DNA of 64,000 bases from Algoriphagus sp. A40 (GTDB taxonomy: Bacteria; Bacteroidota; Bacteroidia; Cytophagales; Cyclobacteriaceae): positions 1 through 64,000 of the forward strand of contig NZ_MUNY01000060.1 in assembly GCF_002002735.1 (NCBI RefSeq), given 5' to 3'. Below are positions 31,905 to 40,199 of the stretch, piece by piece (the first letter of the stretch is position 1; each line of letters begins with the position of its first letter). A program made the translations under genes and the position numbers. The notes beneath the pieces are model-generated. The model was not told where the DNA came from. It ran no database searches and saw only the letters and a program-made list of their open reading frames with translations.

Positions 31905-33272
31905 ATGACACTCAGGGATCATTTAAACACGACTTTTCATCTGGCCTATCCGGTCATGCTGAGTCAACTCGGACAGGTTTCTGTCGGAGTGGCGGATAGT
32001 ATGATGGTGGGAAGGCTTGGAGCCTTGCCTTTGGCAGCTGCTTCTTTGGGCAATAGCATTTTTTTTGTCCTGATGATGTTTGGAATCGGAATTTCGATGG
32101 GGATTACTCCTTTGGTTTCAATGGCCGATGGAAAAGGAAAGACCAAGCGGATTTCCAGGCTTTTTAGCCATGGCTTGTGGATCAACATTGCCACCAGTGT
32201 GATTTTGACAGGGATTGTATTGGGTTTATCTCAGGGACTTCATTTCCTAAACCAACCTGAAGAGGTAGTCGTTTTGGCCGTTCCTTATTTATTAATCATT
32301 ACCGCTTCGTTGATTCCATTGATGGTTTTTCAGACTTTCAAGCAAATGGCTGAAGGCCTGTCCCAAACCCGTCAGGCGATGTTTATCACGATTTTCGCCA
32401 ACCTGGTCAATGTTTTTCTGAACTGGGTTTTGATTTGGGGAGTTTGGGGATTTCCTGAGTTGGGATTGAATGGGGCGGGTTGGGCCACGCTTATTTCCAG
32501 AGTCCTAATGCCTTTGATGATGGGAGCGTATATTTTAGGTTCACAGCGTTATAAAAAGTATCATTTCAAGCTTTCACTTCCCAATCCAGGCTTACCTATG
32601 ATTACGAGGATTCTCAAAATCGGTATCCCAACCGGATTTCAATTTATTTTCGAAGTATCGGCTTTCAGTACGGCAGCAATCATGATGGGATGGATAGGGG
32701 TGAATGCACTGGCAGGCCATCAGATTGCTTTGAATTTAGCTTCCATTTCTTACATGATGGCCACAGGACTTGCTACTGCCGGGATGATTCGGGTAAGCAA
32801 TCAAATCGGCAAAGGAAACATGAAAGGTATGCGGGAAGCCGGGATGGTGGTGTTTGGTATGGTGGTGGTTTTTATGTTTTCCTGTGCATTGATTTTCGTC
32901 AGCTTCAGGTATTTCTTGCCCACTTTATATATTGATGATCCGGAGGTGATTGCCTTATCAGCCTCCTTGTTGATTATCGCGGGATTGTTCCAGCTTTCTG
33001 ACGGTGTTCAGGTGGTGGGACTTGGGGTTTTGCGTGGTTTGGAGGATGTCAAAGTACCGACAATTGTTACTTTGATGGCCTATTGGGTGTTGGGACTTCC
33101 TTTGGGGTACGTGCTGGCGTTTAATTTTGGAATGGGCGCGCAGGGAATTTGGTATGGCTTGCTGATCGGTTTGAGTATCACAGCAGGCATGCTGCTGTAT
33201 AGATTTCATTCCTTGAGCAAAAGAAGGCTGTTAGAAAAGCCAACTGTTTCCAATTTCCCATCAATTCCATAA
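31905..33272 (+). CDS. MATE-family efflux transporter
   Basis: This 455-residue inner-membrane protein has about 12 hydrophobic segments in two halves of six. LAYPVMLSQLGQVSVGVADSMMVGRLG (about 14-40) is the MATE N-terminal signature, and the second half has GIPTGFQFIFEVSAFSTAAIMMGWIG. NorM-type members use Na+ or H+ gradients to expel cationic drugs and dyes. The particular substrate is unknown. It is translated right after the NUDIX gene and ends shortly before an inverted repeat that precedes the M24 peptidase. Confidence 0.92.
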   Translation: MTLRDHLNTTFHLAYPVMLSQLGQVSVGVADSMMVGRLGALPLAAASLGNSIFFVLMMFGIGISMGITPLVSMADGKGKTKRISRLFSHGLWINIATSVILTGIVLGLSQGLHFLNQPEEVVVLAVPYLLIITASLIPLMVFQTFKQMAEGLSQTRQAMFITIFANLVNVFLNWVLIWGVWGFPELGLNGAGWATLISRVLMPLMMGAYILGSQRYKKYHFKLSLPNPGLPMITRILKIGIPTGFQFIFEVSAFSTAAIMMGWIGVNALAGHQIALNLASISYMMATGLATAGMIRVSNQIGKGNMKGMREAGMVVFGMVVVFMFSCALIFVSFRYFLPTLYIDDPEVIALSASLLIIAGLFQLSDGVQVVGLGVLRGLEDVKVPTIVTLMAYWVLGLPLGYVLAFNFGMGAQGIWYGLLIGLSITAGMLLYRFHSLSKRRLLEKPTVSNFPSIP

Positions 33273-33307
33273 AAGGAGCTTCTCCTTTTCCTTCGAAAAG
33301 TTATCTT

Positions 33308-33330
33308 GGATTCAAATCTAATCTGAATCC
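33308..33330. promoter_or_regulatory. Inverted repeat touching the start of the M24 peptidase gene
   Basis: GGATTCA and TGAATCC flank nine bases and end one base before the ATG at 33332. It could bind a regulator or fold in the leader. Confidence 0.35.
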
Positions 33331-33331
33331 G

Positions 33332-34681
33332 ATGAAGCGACTTTTACTTCTCTTTTTGGTGGCCTTGACCACATTTTCTTCTTTTTCCCAGCAACCTGCC
33401 GTGCTTACCCAACGGGAACAGGCTGAGGTGATTGATTCTTGGTTGGAAGATCGGATTCAGAATCTTTTGCCTGCCTTGATGACCGAAACCGGGATTGATA
33501 TGTGGATAGTGATGTCCAGGGAGTATAACGAAGATCCGGTGATCCGGACGCTATTGCCTGCGACTTGGCATGCGGCTCGAAGAAGAACAATTTTGGTGAT
33601 GTATCAACCTTCTCCAAATGCAAAAGTTGAAACTTTCGCGATTGCTCGATATGATGTGGGGAAATCATTCAAAAGAGCTTGGGATCCTGAAACACAGCCG
33701 GATCAATGGAAGGCCTTGATGGAAGTCATTTCATCTAAGAACCCGAAAAAGATCGGACTGAATTTCGCCAAGGATTACGGTCATGCTGATGGTTTGACTC
33801 ATTTTGATCACGAAGAATTCATTAAAAATCTTCCGGAATCCCAAAGAGTAAAAGTGACTTCCGCCCAAAATTTGGCCGTGAGATGGCTGGAAACCCGCAC
33901 GGCAGCGGAAATGGCTACTTATAAGCACATTCAGGAATTGGCACATTATATAGTGGCGGAGGGTCTTTCGGATCGGGTGATCACCCCGGGAGTCACTACC
34001 ACAGATGATGTGGTTTGGTTTTACAGGGAGAAGATAGCCGAAATGAAACTCGATACCTGGTTTCACCCAACGGTGGATATTCAGCGGCCCGATCCAGCTT
34101 CCAATGAGGCCAACCGTTCTTTTGCAGTCCGTCCTGATGAGCAGGTAATCATGCCTGGAGACCTGTTGCACATTGATTTTGGGATCAGTTACCTCAGGCT
34201 GAATACCGACACACAGGAATTGGCATATGTGTTGAAAGCAGGAGAAACGGAAGTTCCAAAACACCTTCAGGATGCATTGGCTGTTGGAAATCGCCTTCAG
34301 GATATTCTGACTTCCAACTATGTGACAGGTCGGACCGGAAATGAAATCCTGCGTGAATCCAGAAAACAAATGGAAGCGGAGGGGATTCGAGGAAGTATTT
34401 ATACCCATCCTTTGGGTTTTTATGGTCACTCAGCCGGTCCGACCATCGGAATGTGGGACAATCAGAGTGACACGCCAGGTGCAGGAGACTTTCCTTTACA
34501 TGCCAATACCGGCTACGCAATTGAATTGAATGCAGTGGTTTTTGTAAAGGAATGGAACAAAGATGTTCGCGTGATGCTGGAAGAAGGAGCCTTCTTTGAC
34601 GGGTCAAAAGTCACTTATTACAACGGCCGCCAAAAGTCAATTTTAGCCATTCCACGAGTTAGCAATTATCTCGGCTATTAA
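33332..34681 (+). CDS. M24-family metallopeptidase (Xaa-Pro aminopeptidase-like), exported
   Basis: This 449-residue protein begins with a Sec signal (KRLLLLFLVALTTFSSFSQ, cleavage about 20). A creatinase-like N-terminal domain (about 25-190) precedes the pita-bread peptidase domain. The metal ligands are visible in LLHIDFGISYLRLNTDTQ (two Asp), HPLGFYGHSAGP (His), AIELNAVV (Glu) and LEEGAF (Glu). It would remove residues ahead of proline from peptides in the periplasm. Its stop codon overlaps that of the convergent MFS gene by four bases, with no terminator between. Confidence 0.9.
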   Translation: MKRLLLLFLVALTTFSSFSQQPAVLTQREQAEVIDSWLEDRIQNLLPALMTETGIDMWIVMSREYNEDPVIRTLLPATWHAARRRTILVMYQPSPNAKVETFAIARYDVGKSFKRAWDPETQPDQWKALMEVISSKNPKKIGLNFAKDYGHADGLTHFDHEEFIKNLPESQRVKVTSAQNLAVRWLETRTAAEMATYKHIQELAHYIVAEGLSDRVITPGVTTTDDVVWFYREKIAEMKLDTWFHPTVDIQRPDPASNEANRSFAVRPDEQVIMPGDLLHIDFGISYLRLNTDTQELAYVLKAGETEVPKHLQDALAVGNRLQDILTSNYVTGRTGNEILRESRKQMEAEGIRGSIYTHPLGFYGHSAGPTIGMWDNQSDTPGAGDFPLHANTGYAIELNAVVFVKEWNKDVRVMLEEGAFFDGSKVTYYNGRQKSILAIPRVSNYLGY

Positions 34682-35856
34682 TGGGGAAGATAGGTTTTTC
34701 GGTCTCTTTTTATGAAAATCAGAATCAGAAAAGCAAGGAAAGCCACTCCGCCCGAAGAAAGAAATACCAGCCGGAAGTTTTCAGGATTGTTTGCATAAAG
34801 CCATCCTGAAATCACCGCGCCGACGCCGATCCCGCTTTCCAGGAAAATATACATGGTGGCTAATGCTCGTCCCCGGAATTTGTCCAATGATCGGTCCACT
34901 ACCCAAGCGGTTGTGGTTGGGCTGTACATGCCCACAGCTGCACCAAAAAGGACTCCTGATAGAAGCAAAACTGTTTTGCTTTCGGCAAAAGCCACAGATA
35001 CCATGGCCATCATCATGCAGATCACAGCAGCCCGCAAGACAACCACCCGACCATATCGGTCTGAAGTTCTACCGGCAATCAGTCTGATTCCAAGGGAAGA
35101 AATCGTGAAGACGGCAAAAAACAGCCCTTTGTTCTTAATCCCAAGGTGAGTGGAAAAGTCGGGTATAATTGTCAGAACTACCCCGAAGGAGAATACAGAC
35201 AAGAACAAAATGATCGAAGGCAAAAGAACCCGCTTTTCGATGATTTCATGTCGGGTTAATTTGAAAAGACCTATAGAAAGTGGTTCTTTTTCGGGAAGTG
35301 TTTCTTTCAGCCTGAGCAAAATCAAAATGGAGAAAATCGCGGTAAAAGCAGCGCAATAAAATACGGTATTAAACGACCAGATACTCGCGATCCAGCCTCC
35401 GACTGCCGGACCTGCCGCCATTCCTAGGGAACCGAAAAGAGATTGGATGCCCATGGCTTCTCCACGTTTCTGAAAAGGAACAATATCAGCAACATAAGCC
35501 GAGGCTCCGGTAGGAGTGAACCCCGCCGAAAATCCATGGGCAAATCGAAGAAAAAGAAAGCCGGAGACAAAAGTCAGAAGCGGGTAGAGTAGGCCGACTA
35601 CAAAACAAACGGTGGCCCCAACCATCATCACGGGGATGCGGCCGATTTTGTCCGCCAACTTTCCGCTAAAAGGTCTGGAAAGTCCGGCTGAAAGCGTGAA
35701 AAGTGCGATAATCAGTCCTTTGTAATCCTCTCCGCCCAGTGAACTCAGATAGGCCGGAAGCTCCGGAATGATCATGTTGAATGAGGAGAAAAAAAGAAAT
35801 GAGCTCATGCAGAGCAAGAAAAAGTCCAGCGTAAAAAAAGAGGGGAGTAGCCGCAT
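34678..35856 (-). CDS. MFS transporter
   Basis: This 392-residue protein has about 12 hydrophobic segments. Motif A is clear in GKLADKIGRIPVMMVGA (about 63-79) and again in the second half as AGRTSDRYGRVVVLRA (about 256-271). GFSAGFTPTGASAYVADIVP (about 110-129) resembles drug/sugar efflux MFS such as YfcJ/AraJ-like proteins. The substrate is unknown. It starts 52 bases after prfB ends, with a terminator between, and is convergent with the M24 peptidase gene. Confidence 0.9.
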   Translation of the reverse strand: MRLLPSFFTLDFFLLCMSSFLFFSSFNMIIPELPAYLSSLGGEDYKGLIIALFTLSAGLSRPFSGKLADKIGRIPVMMVGATVCFVVGLLYPLLTFVSGFLFLRFAHGFSAGFTPTGASAYVADIVPFQKRGEAMGIQSLFGSLGMAAGPAVGGWIASIWSFNTVFYCAAFTAIFSILILLRLKETLPEKEPLSIGLFKLTRHEIIEKRVLLPSIILFLSVFSFGVVLTIIPDFSTHLGIKNKGLFFAVFTISSLGIRLIAGRTSDRYGRVVVLRAAVICMMMAMVSVAFAESKTVLLLSGVLFGAAVGMYSPTTTAWVVDRSLDKFRGRALATMYIFLESGIGVGAVISGWLYANNPENFRLVFLSSGGVAFLAFLILIFIKRDRKTYLPH

Positions 35857-35875
35857 TCAGTTTTTAAGGGAATAC

Positions 35876-35901
35876 AAAAAGGCCGGAGAAAATTTCCGGC
35901 C
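35876..35901 (-). terminator. Terminator of prfB
   Basis: On the minus strand GGCCGGA and TCCGGCC pair around seven bases and run into five T. It lies just after the prfB stop. Confidence 0.88.
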
Positions 35902-35908
35902 TTGTTAA

Positions 35909-37010
35909 TTAATCTTTGTTTGCTTCCTCTTCGCTTTGGGCGAGCAGGAAGGCTTTCATGAATTCATTCAAACCTCCATCCAAAACACTCTGAGCATCGG
36001 ATGTTTCATGTCCGGTACGGTTGTCTTTCACCAATTTGTAGGGGTGAAGGACATAGTTTCGGATCTGCGACCCGAAGTCTACCCGGAGTTTTGAGGATTC
36101 GATTTTGGCAATCTCTGCATTCCGCTTCTCCAGTTCCATCTGATAAAGTCGTGACTTCAACATTTGCATTGCTTTTTCACGGTTTGCAAGCTGAGAACGC
36201 TCGATCTGACAGACGACCACAATGCCCGTAGGTTTGTGTGTTAGCTGTACTTTGGTCTCCACCTTGTTTACGTTCTGTCCACCAGCACCACCAGATCGGG
36301 AAGTGTGGAGTTCGACATCGGCAGGGTTGATTTCGATTTCGATCGAGTCATCCACTTCCGGATATGCGTAAACTGAGGCAAAAGAGGTGTGTCTTCTTCC
36401 TCCGGAATCAAATGGTGAAATGCGAACTAAGCGGTGAACTCCGGTTTCTGACTTTAGGAATCCATAGGCCAATGGACCTTCAAATTCCAAAGTAGCGGAT
36501 TTGATTCCTGCAACTTCACCCGGCTGGACGTCTACCTCTTTTACCTTGTAGCCGTTTTTCTCTCCCCACATGATGTACATCCGCATCAGAATGGAAGCCC
36601 AGTCGTTACTTTCTGTTCCACCCGCACCGGGGTTGATTTCAAGTACCGCATTGAGCTGATCCTCCTCGTTAGAAAGCATTTTTTTCAGCTCGAGTTCTTC
36701 TACAGAATCTTTTGCTTTCAGAAAATCGGCTTTCAATTCCTCTTCCGAAACTTCTCCCGCACTGTAAAATTCATACAGCACTTCCAGGTCCTGGATTTTT
36801 TGATCCAGGTTTTCAAAAGAAGTAGTCCAGCCTTTTCGGGCTTGGATCTGTTTCATGGTTTTTTCGGCTTCTTCGGGATTGTTCCAGAAGTCTGCCTGGG
36901 CCGAAACGGCCTCAAAGTCTTGGATCTCTACTTTCTTACGATCGTAGTCAAAGATACCTCCTCAAAGCCGATGTGCGGGCTTTCAAGTCTTTCAGTTGTT
37001 CTGAAGTCAT
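35909..37010 (-). CDS. prfB: Peptide chain release factor 2, made by programmed +1 frameshift
   Basis: RF2 ends translation at UGA and UAA. The first frame (ATG at 37010) reads [20 protein letters not shown] and stops at UGA (36950-36948). A +1 shift on CUU-UGA continues as [18 protein letters not shown] and on to 35909, giving about 366 residues, normal for RF2. The tripeptide anticodon motif SPF ([12 protein letters not shown]) identifies RF2, not RF1. [15 protein letters not shown] holds the catalytic GGQ. Starting at the in-frame ATG at 36856, as an uninterrupted frame would suggest, loses the N-terminal domain and is wrong. The frameshift acts as RF2 feedback control. Confidence 0.95.
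36948..36962 (-). promoter_or_regulatory. prfB programmed frameshift signal
   Basis: On the minus strand the signal is AGGAGG, TAT, CTT, TGA, C. An internal Shine-Dalgarno lies three bases ahead of the slippery CUU and the UGA stop, followed by C, which slows termination. It matches the E. coli AGGGGGTATCTTTGAC element almost exactly. Confidence 0.95.
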
Positions 37011-37076
37011 CTGTCTAGGTGAAAATTTAGGCTGCAAAAGTCCGAAAAAATATCCGCTTTTGCCAGAAAACTTCCA

Positions 37077-37583
37077 TTATTCCATCCGCATAAGGATAAT
37101 TTGTATCCCAAAGCCGGTGGTGTTTTTGAAAGTTTTGTAACGCAATGGGAGCAAGGCTAAGCCGGTTCCGATCAAAATTCCTGAGGTGATGGCAACTCCC
37201 TCGTCGATTTTGAGTTGGTCCTGCTGGTAAAGGCTGTTTATAGCTTCCACAGTGAGTAATATTCCCCCTGCTCCAAGGAAAAGTGCGGTAAGGTTACGCA
37301 TGGTTCGGTTTCTCGGATCTTTATTTCGGACGTCCACTTCAAGAATATCGGATGGACTCAGGATGTTTTCCGTCAGGTAAATGAAATCTTTGTCAACATT
37401 TACAATCTGATCCGTGACGAAATAGCCAAGCTTTTTGCTTTTATATGTGATCTCTTCTCCGGGATAAAAACGAATTTGGGTTTTCTGATTTCGTCCCCTT
37501 TTTAATAGGATGAAATCAGTGGATTGAGCGAGTGCTCCAAAAATCAATGAAAGGAAAAGAACTAGTGTTAAGCCAATTTTCAT
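37077..37583 (-). CDS. Exported protein of unknown function
   Basis: This 168-residue protein has a Sec signal (KIGLTLVLFLSLIFGALAQ, cleavage about 20). A beta-rich stretch follows (about 21-90, RGRNQKTQIRFYPGEEITYK), then two hydrophobic segments (LTALFLGAGGILLTVEAI and AITSGILIGTGLALLPL). It is probably a small membrane-linked envelope protein of a Bacteroidetes family I cannot name. It begins 15 bases after the ilvE terminator and ends 66 bases before prfB. Confidence 0.75.
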   Translation of the reverse strand: MKIGLTLVLFLSLIFGALAQSTDFILLKRGRNQKTQIRFYPGEEITYKSKKLGYFVTDQIVNVDKDFIYLTENILSPSDILEVDVRNKDPRNRTMRNLTALFLGAGGILLTVEAINSLYQQDQLKIDEGVAITSGILIGTGLALLPLRYKTFKNTTGFGIQIILMRME

Positions 37584-37597
37584 AGTTGAAAAGTAAC

Positions 37598-37622
37598 AAA
37601 AAACGGGAAGTTGCCTTCCCGT
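37598..37622 (-). terminator. Terminator of ilvE
   Basis: ACGGGAAG and CTTCCCGT pair around four bases. On the minus strand the stem runs into a run of six T. It directly follows the ilvE stop. Confidence 0.88.
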
Positions 37623-37628
37623 GTCTTT

Positions 37629-38696
37629 TTAGATTTTTACGATCCAGCCTCTCGTATCGGCAATGTCACCGTATTTGATTCCATCCAGTTCATTCAGAAC
37701 TTTGTTGGAAAAAGCATTCGCTTTATTTTCTGGAAGAATATAATCCTTCCCGTTGACATTGATTTTGGCGATATGGGCGATTGTAGCAGCAGTACCTGTA
37801 CCAAAAGCTTCTCTCAAGGTTCCTTTTTCCAAAGCTTCCTGAAGTTCGGACACAGTCAAGAATCGCTCTTCCAAAGGCATTCCCCAGTCTTTTGCCAATT
37901 GAACCACAGAATCTCTCGTGATTCCTTTTAGGATCGTTCCGGTGTTGGTTGGTGCGGTGATCAGGGTGCCGTTGATGTCAAACATCACGTTCATCGTGCC
38001 GCTTTCCTCGATTTTGCTGTGTGATTTTCCATCGGTCCAAAGCAGCTGATCATACCCGGCTCTTTGGGCCTGAAGTGCCGGGAAAAGGGAGGCAGCGTAA
38101 TTTCCGGCAGTTTTGGCGGCGCCTGTTCCACCTTCTGTTGCCCGGGTAAAATCCGTCTCCACTTTTACATTGACAGGCTTGCTGTAATAGGCTCCAACCG
38201 GACAGGTGAAAATGATGAACTTATAAGTTTCAGAAGGCTTGACACCGATGTAATTGTCCGTTGCAAACATGTAAGGGCGGATGTACAAACTGGCACCTTT
38301 TCCAGACGGAACCCAGTCACGGTCCAGATCCAAAAGCTGAAGCAAACCTTCCATGAAGATTTCTTCAGGAATCTCCGGCATGCACATTCTTACTGCCGAT
38401 TCATTCATTCGGTGGGCATTGGCATCTCCTCTGAAAATCAGAATCTCTCCTTTTTCATTTTTGTAAGCTTTCATTCCTTCAAAAATCGACTGCCCGTAAT
38501 GTAGGGCAGCATTGGCAGGATGAATATCCAAAGCTCCATAAGGTTCGATGCGAAGATCTGTCCATTCTCCGTTTTTGTAATCTGCCACAAACATGTGGTC
38601 AGAAATGGTCTTACCAAACACCAGAGTGGAAAAATCTGTTTCCGGAAGTTTGGACTTGGTGGTTTTCTGAACCGGGATAGCAAGTGAGGTCTTCAT
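37629..38696 (-). CDS. ilvE: Branched-chain amino-acid aminotransferase
   Basis: This 355-residue fold-type IV PLP enzyme interconverts Leu, Ile and Val with their 2-keto acids. ALHYGQSIFEGMKAYK (about 66-81), the PLP lysine in GTGAAKTAGNYAASLFPALQAQ, and the Glu region EESGTMNVMFDINGTLITAP (about 229-248) identify it. The length is that of the longer, eukaryote-like BCAT branch common in Bacteroidetes. The closing REAFGTGTAATIAHIAKI is the glycine-rich phosphate loop. It stands alone with its own terminator. No other ilv or leu genes are near. Confidence 0.93.
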   Translation of the reverse strand: MKTSLAIPVQKTTKSKLPETDFSTLVFGKTISDHMFVADYKNGEWTDLRIEPYGALDIHPANAALHYGQSIFEGMKAYKNEKGEILIFRGDANAHRMNESAVRMCMPEIPEEIFMEGLLQLLDLDRDWVPSGKGASLYIRPYMFATDNYIGVKPSETYKFIIFTCPVGAYYSKPVNVKVETDFTRATEGGTGAAKTAGNYAASLFPALQAQRAGYDQLLWTDGKSHSKIEESGTMNVMFDINGTLITAPTNTGTILKGITRDSVVQLAKDWGMPLEERFLTVSELQEALEKGTLREAFGTGTAATIAHIAKINVNGKDYILPENKANAFSNKVLNELDGIKYGDIADTRGWIVKI

Positions 38697-38795
38697 ACGC
38701 TTTCTATTTGGAGGCGAAATGCCTAAGTTTTTTCATTTTAAAACCGGGCCTAATTTTGTCCTGATTTTATTTGGGAGTCAATTTACAAACTTGCC

Positions 38796-39347
38796 TTATT
38801 TTAACCGTGGCTTCCAGGTAACTTCTTCTACATTCAGTTCCTGGGCCATTTTTCTACCCAAAACAAAAAGGTAATCCGAAAGTCGGTTGAGATATTGGAT
38901 AACAAGTTCAGAGACCGGTTCGAGTGAAGCAAGTTCCACGACAATTCTTTCCCCGCGTCTGCAAACCGTCCTTGCCAAATGGCAAAAGGAAACAGATTGA
39001 TGTCCGCCGGGAAGGATAAATGCCGTCAACATCGGCAATTGAGATTCCATCAAATCCATCTCCCGTTCTAGCAGTTCAACATCTTCCGGGTAAAGATCCG
39101 GTTTTTTGACTTTGTCCTTGCCAGGTACGGTTGCTAGATCAGCACCGATAGTAAACAGGCGATCCTGAATTTCTTTGAGCAAATCCGTTCTTTTTCCGTT
39201 GACTTCTTGATCTCTGAGCAAGCCCAAATAGGAGTTCAACTCATCGATTGTACCATAGGCATCTATTCTCAAATCGGATTTTGGCACTCGCATGCCGCCC
39301 AGAAGTGATGTGATTCCCTGATCTCCTGTTTTGGTATAGATTTTCAT
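38796..39347 (-). CDS. Cob(I)alamin adenosyltransferase, PduO type
   Basis: This 183-residue cytosolic enzyme transfers the adenosyl group of ATP to cob(I)alamin. The N-terminal KIYTKTGDQGITSLLGGMRVPKSD is the ATP-binding signature (TKTGDxG-T-LxGG). RIDAYGTIDELNSYLGLLRD, and RTVCRRGER with the conserved Arg residues near 125-135, complete the active site. It is a helical-bundle trimer of the MMAB/PduO class, not CobA. It lies just after the ABC ATPase gene in the same direction, and no cobalamin biosynthesis genes are visible. Confidence 0.93.
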   Translation of the reverse strand: MKIYTKTGDQGITSLLGGMRVPKSDLRIDAYGTIDELNSYLGLLRDQEVNGKRTDLLKEIQDRLFTIGADLATVPGKDKVKKPDLYPEDVELLEREMDLMESQLPMLTAFILPGGHQSVSFCHLARTVCRRGERIVVELASLEPVSELVIQYLNRLSDYLFVLGRKMAQELNVEEVTWKPRLK

Positions 39348-39404
39348 TCGGCCCCCGTTCTTACAGCGGCAAAAATAAGAATCTTTTTAAAATACTGGGG
39401 GAAT

Positions 39405-40121
39405 TCAAGCGTGAACCGGGATGCCGCGGGTAGGATTGGGGTTGATTTTGTCAGATTCCACCAAACCATCACGCAAACGGATCACCCGATGCGCATAGTG
39501 CGCAATGTCATCTTCGTGAGTAACCATGATGATCGTGTTGCCTTTGGCGTGCAACTCATGAAAAAGCTCCATGATGTCATGGGAAGTTTTTGAATCCAGG
39601 TTACCGGTGGGTTCATCGGCAAGGATTATGCTTGGATTATTTACCAATGCTCTTGCAATAGCCACACGCTGGCGCTGACCACCCGAAAGTTCATTAGGAC
39701 GGTGCTTGGTTCTGTCTCCAAGACCAACATTATCCAGTGCTTTGAAAGCCATTTCGGATCTTTCAGCTTTTCCAAACCCGGCATAGACCAGCGGCAAAGC
39801 AACATTATCCAAACAAGATGCTCTTGGAAGTAGGTTGAAAGTTTGGAAAACGAATCCGATTTCCTTGTTTCGGATATCTGCCAGCTCATTTTCACTCATA
39901 TCGCTGACGTCTTTTCCCGCTAAAATGTAAGTGCCGGAGGTAGGAGAGTCCAAGCACCCGATGATATTCATCAAGGTGGATTTTCCGGATCCGGAAGGCC
40001 CCATGAAGGCCACATATTCTCCACGATCCACTGTAATACTTACTGACTTGAGGGCTTGAATGATTTCGGAGCCCATTTTATAGGTTTTGTTAATTTCGTG
40101 GGTTTCAATGACTCTGCTCAT
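39405..40121 (-). CDS. ABC transporter ATP-binding protein, LolD/MacB type
   Basis: This 238-residue ATPase has Walker [10 protein letters not shown] (about 41-49), Q-loop FVFQTFNLL, signature [15 protein letters not shown] (about 145-159), Walker [15 protein letters not shown] and switch His in [14 protein letters not shown]. The length and sequence fit the MacB/LolD/FtsE branch, which powers lipoprotein release or efflux with separate FtsX-like permeases. No permease gene is adjacent, so its partner lies elsewhere. It follows the 921-residue membrane-TPR gene by 78 bases. Confidence 0.92.
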   Translation of the reverse strand: MSRVIETHEINKTYKMGSEIIQALKSVSITVDRGEYVAFMGPSGSGKSTLMNIIGCLDSPTSGTYILAGKDVSDMSENELADIRNKEIGFVFQTFNLLPRASCLDNVALPLVYAGFGKAERSEMAFKALDNVGLGDRTKHRPNELSGGQRQRVAIARALVNNPSIILADEPTGNLDSKTSHDIMELFHELHAKGNTIIMVTHEDDIAHYAHRVIRLRDGLVESDKINPNPTRGIPVHA

Positions 40122-40199
40122 GGTAGAAAATTTTGCTTAAGATAGTGGTTTAGCTTTTAAAATTTGGAAGACCAATGTGTCAAAATACGTGAAAATTGG

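Noticed and set aside
35909..36856. Shorter prfB starting at 36856
   Set aside because: It removes the N-terminal domain. The programmed frameshift from the ATG at 37010 explains the full protein.
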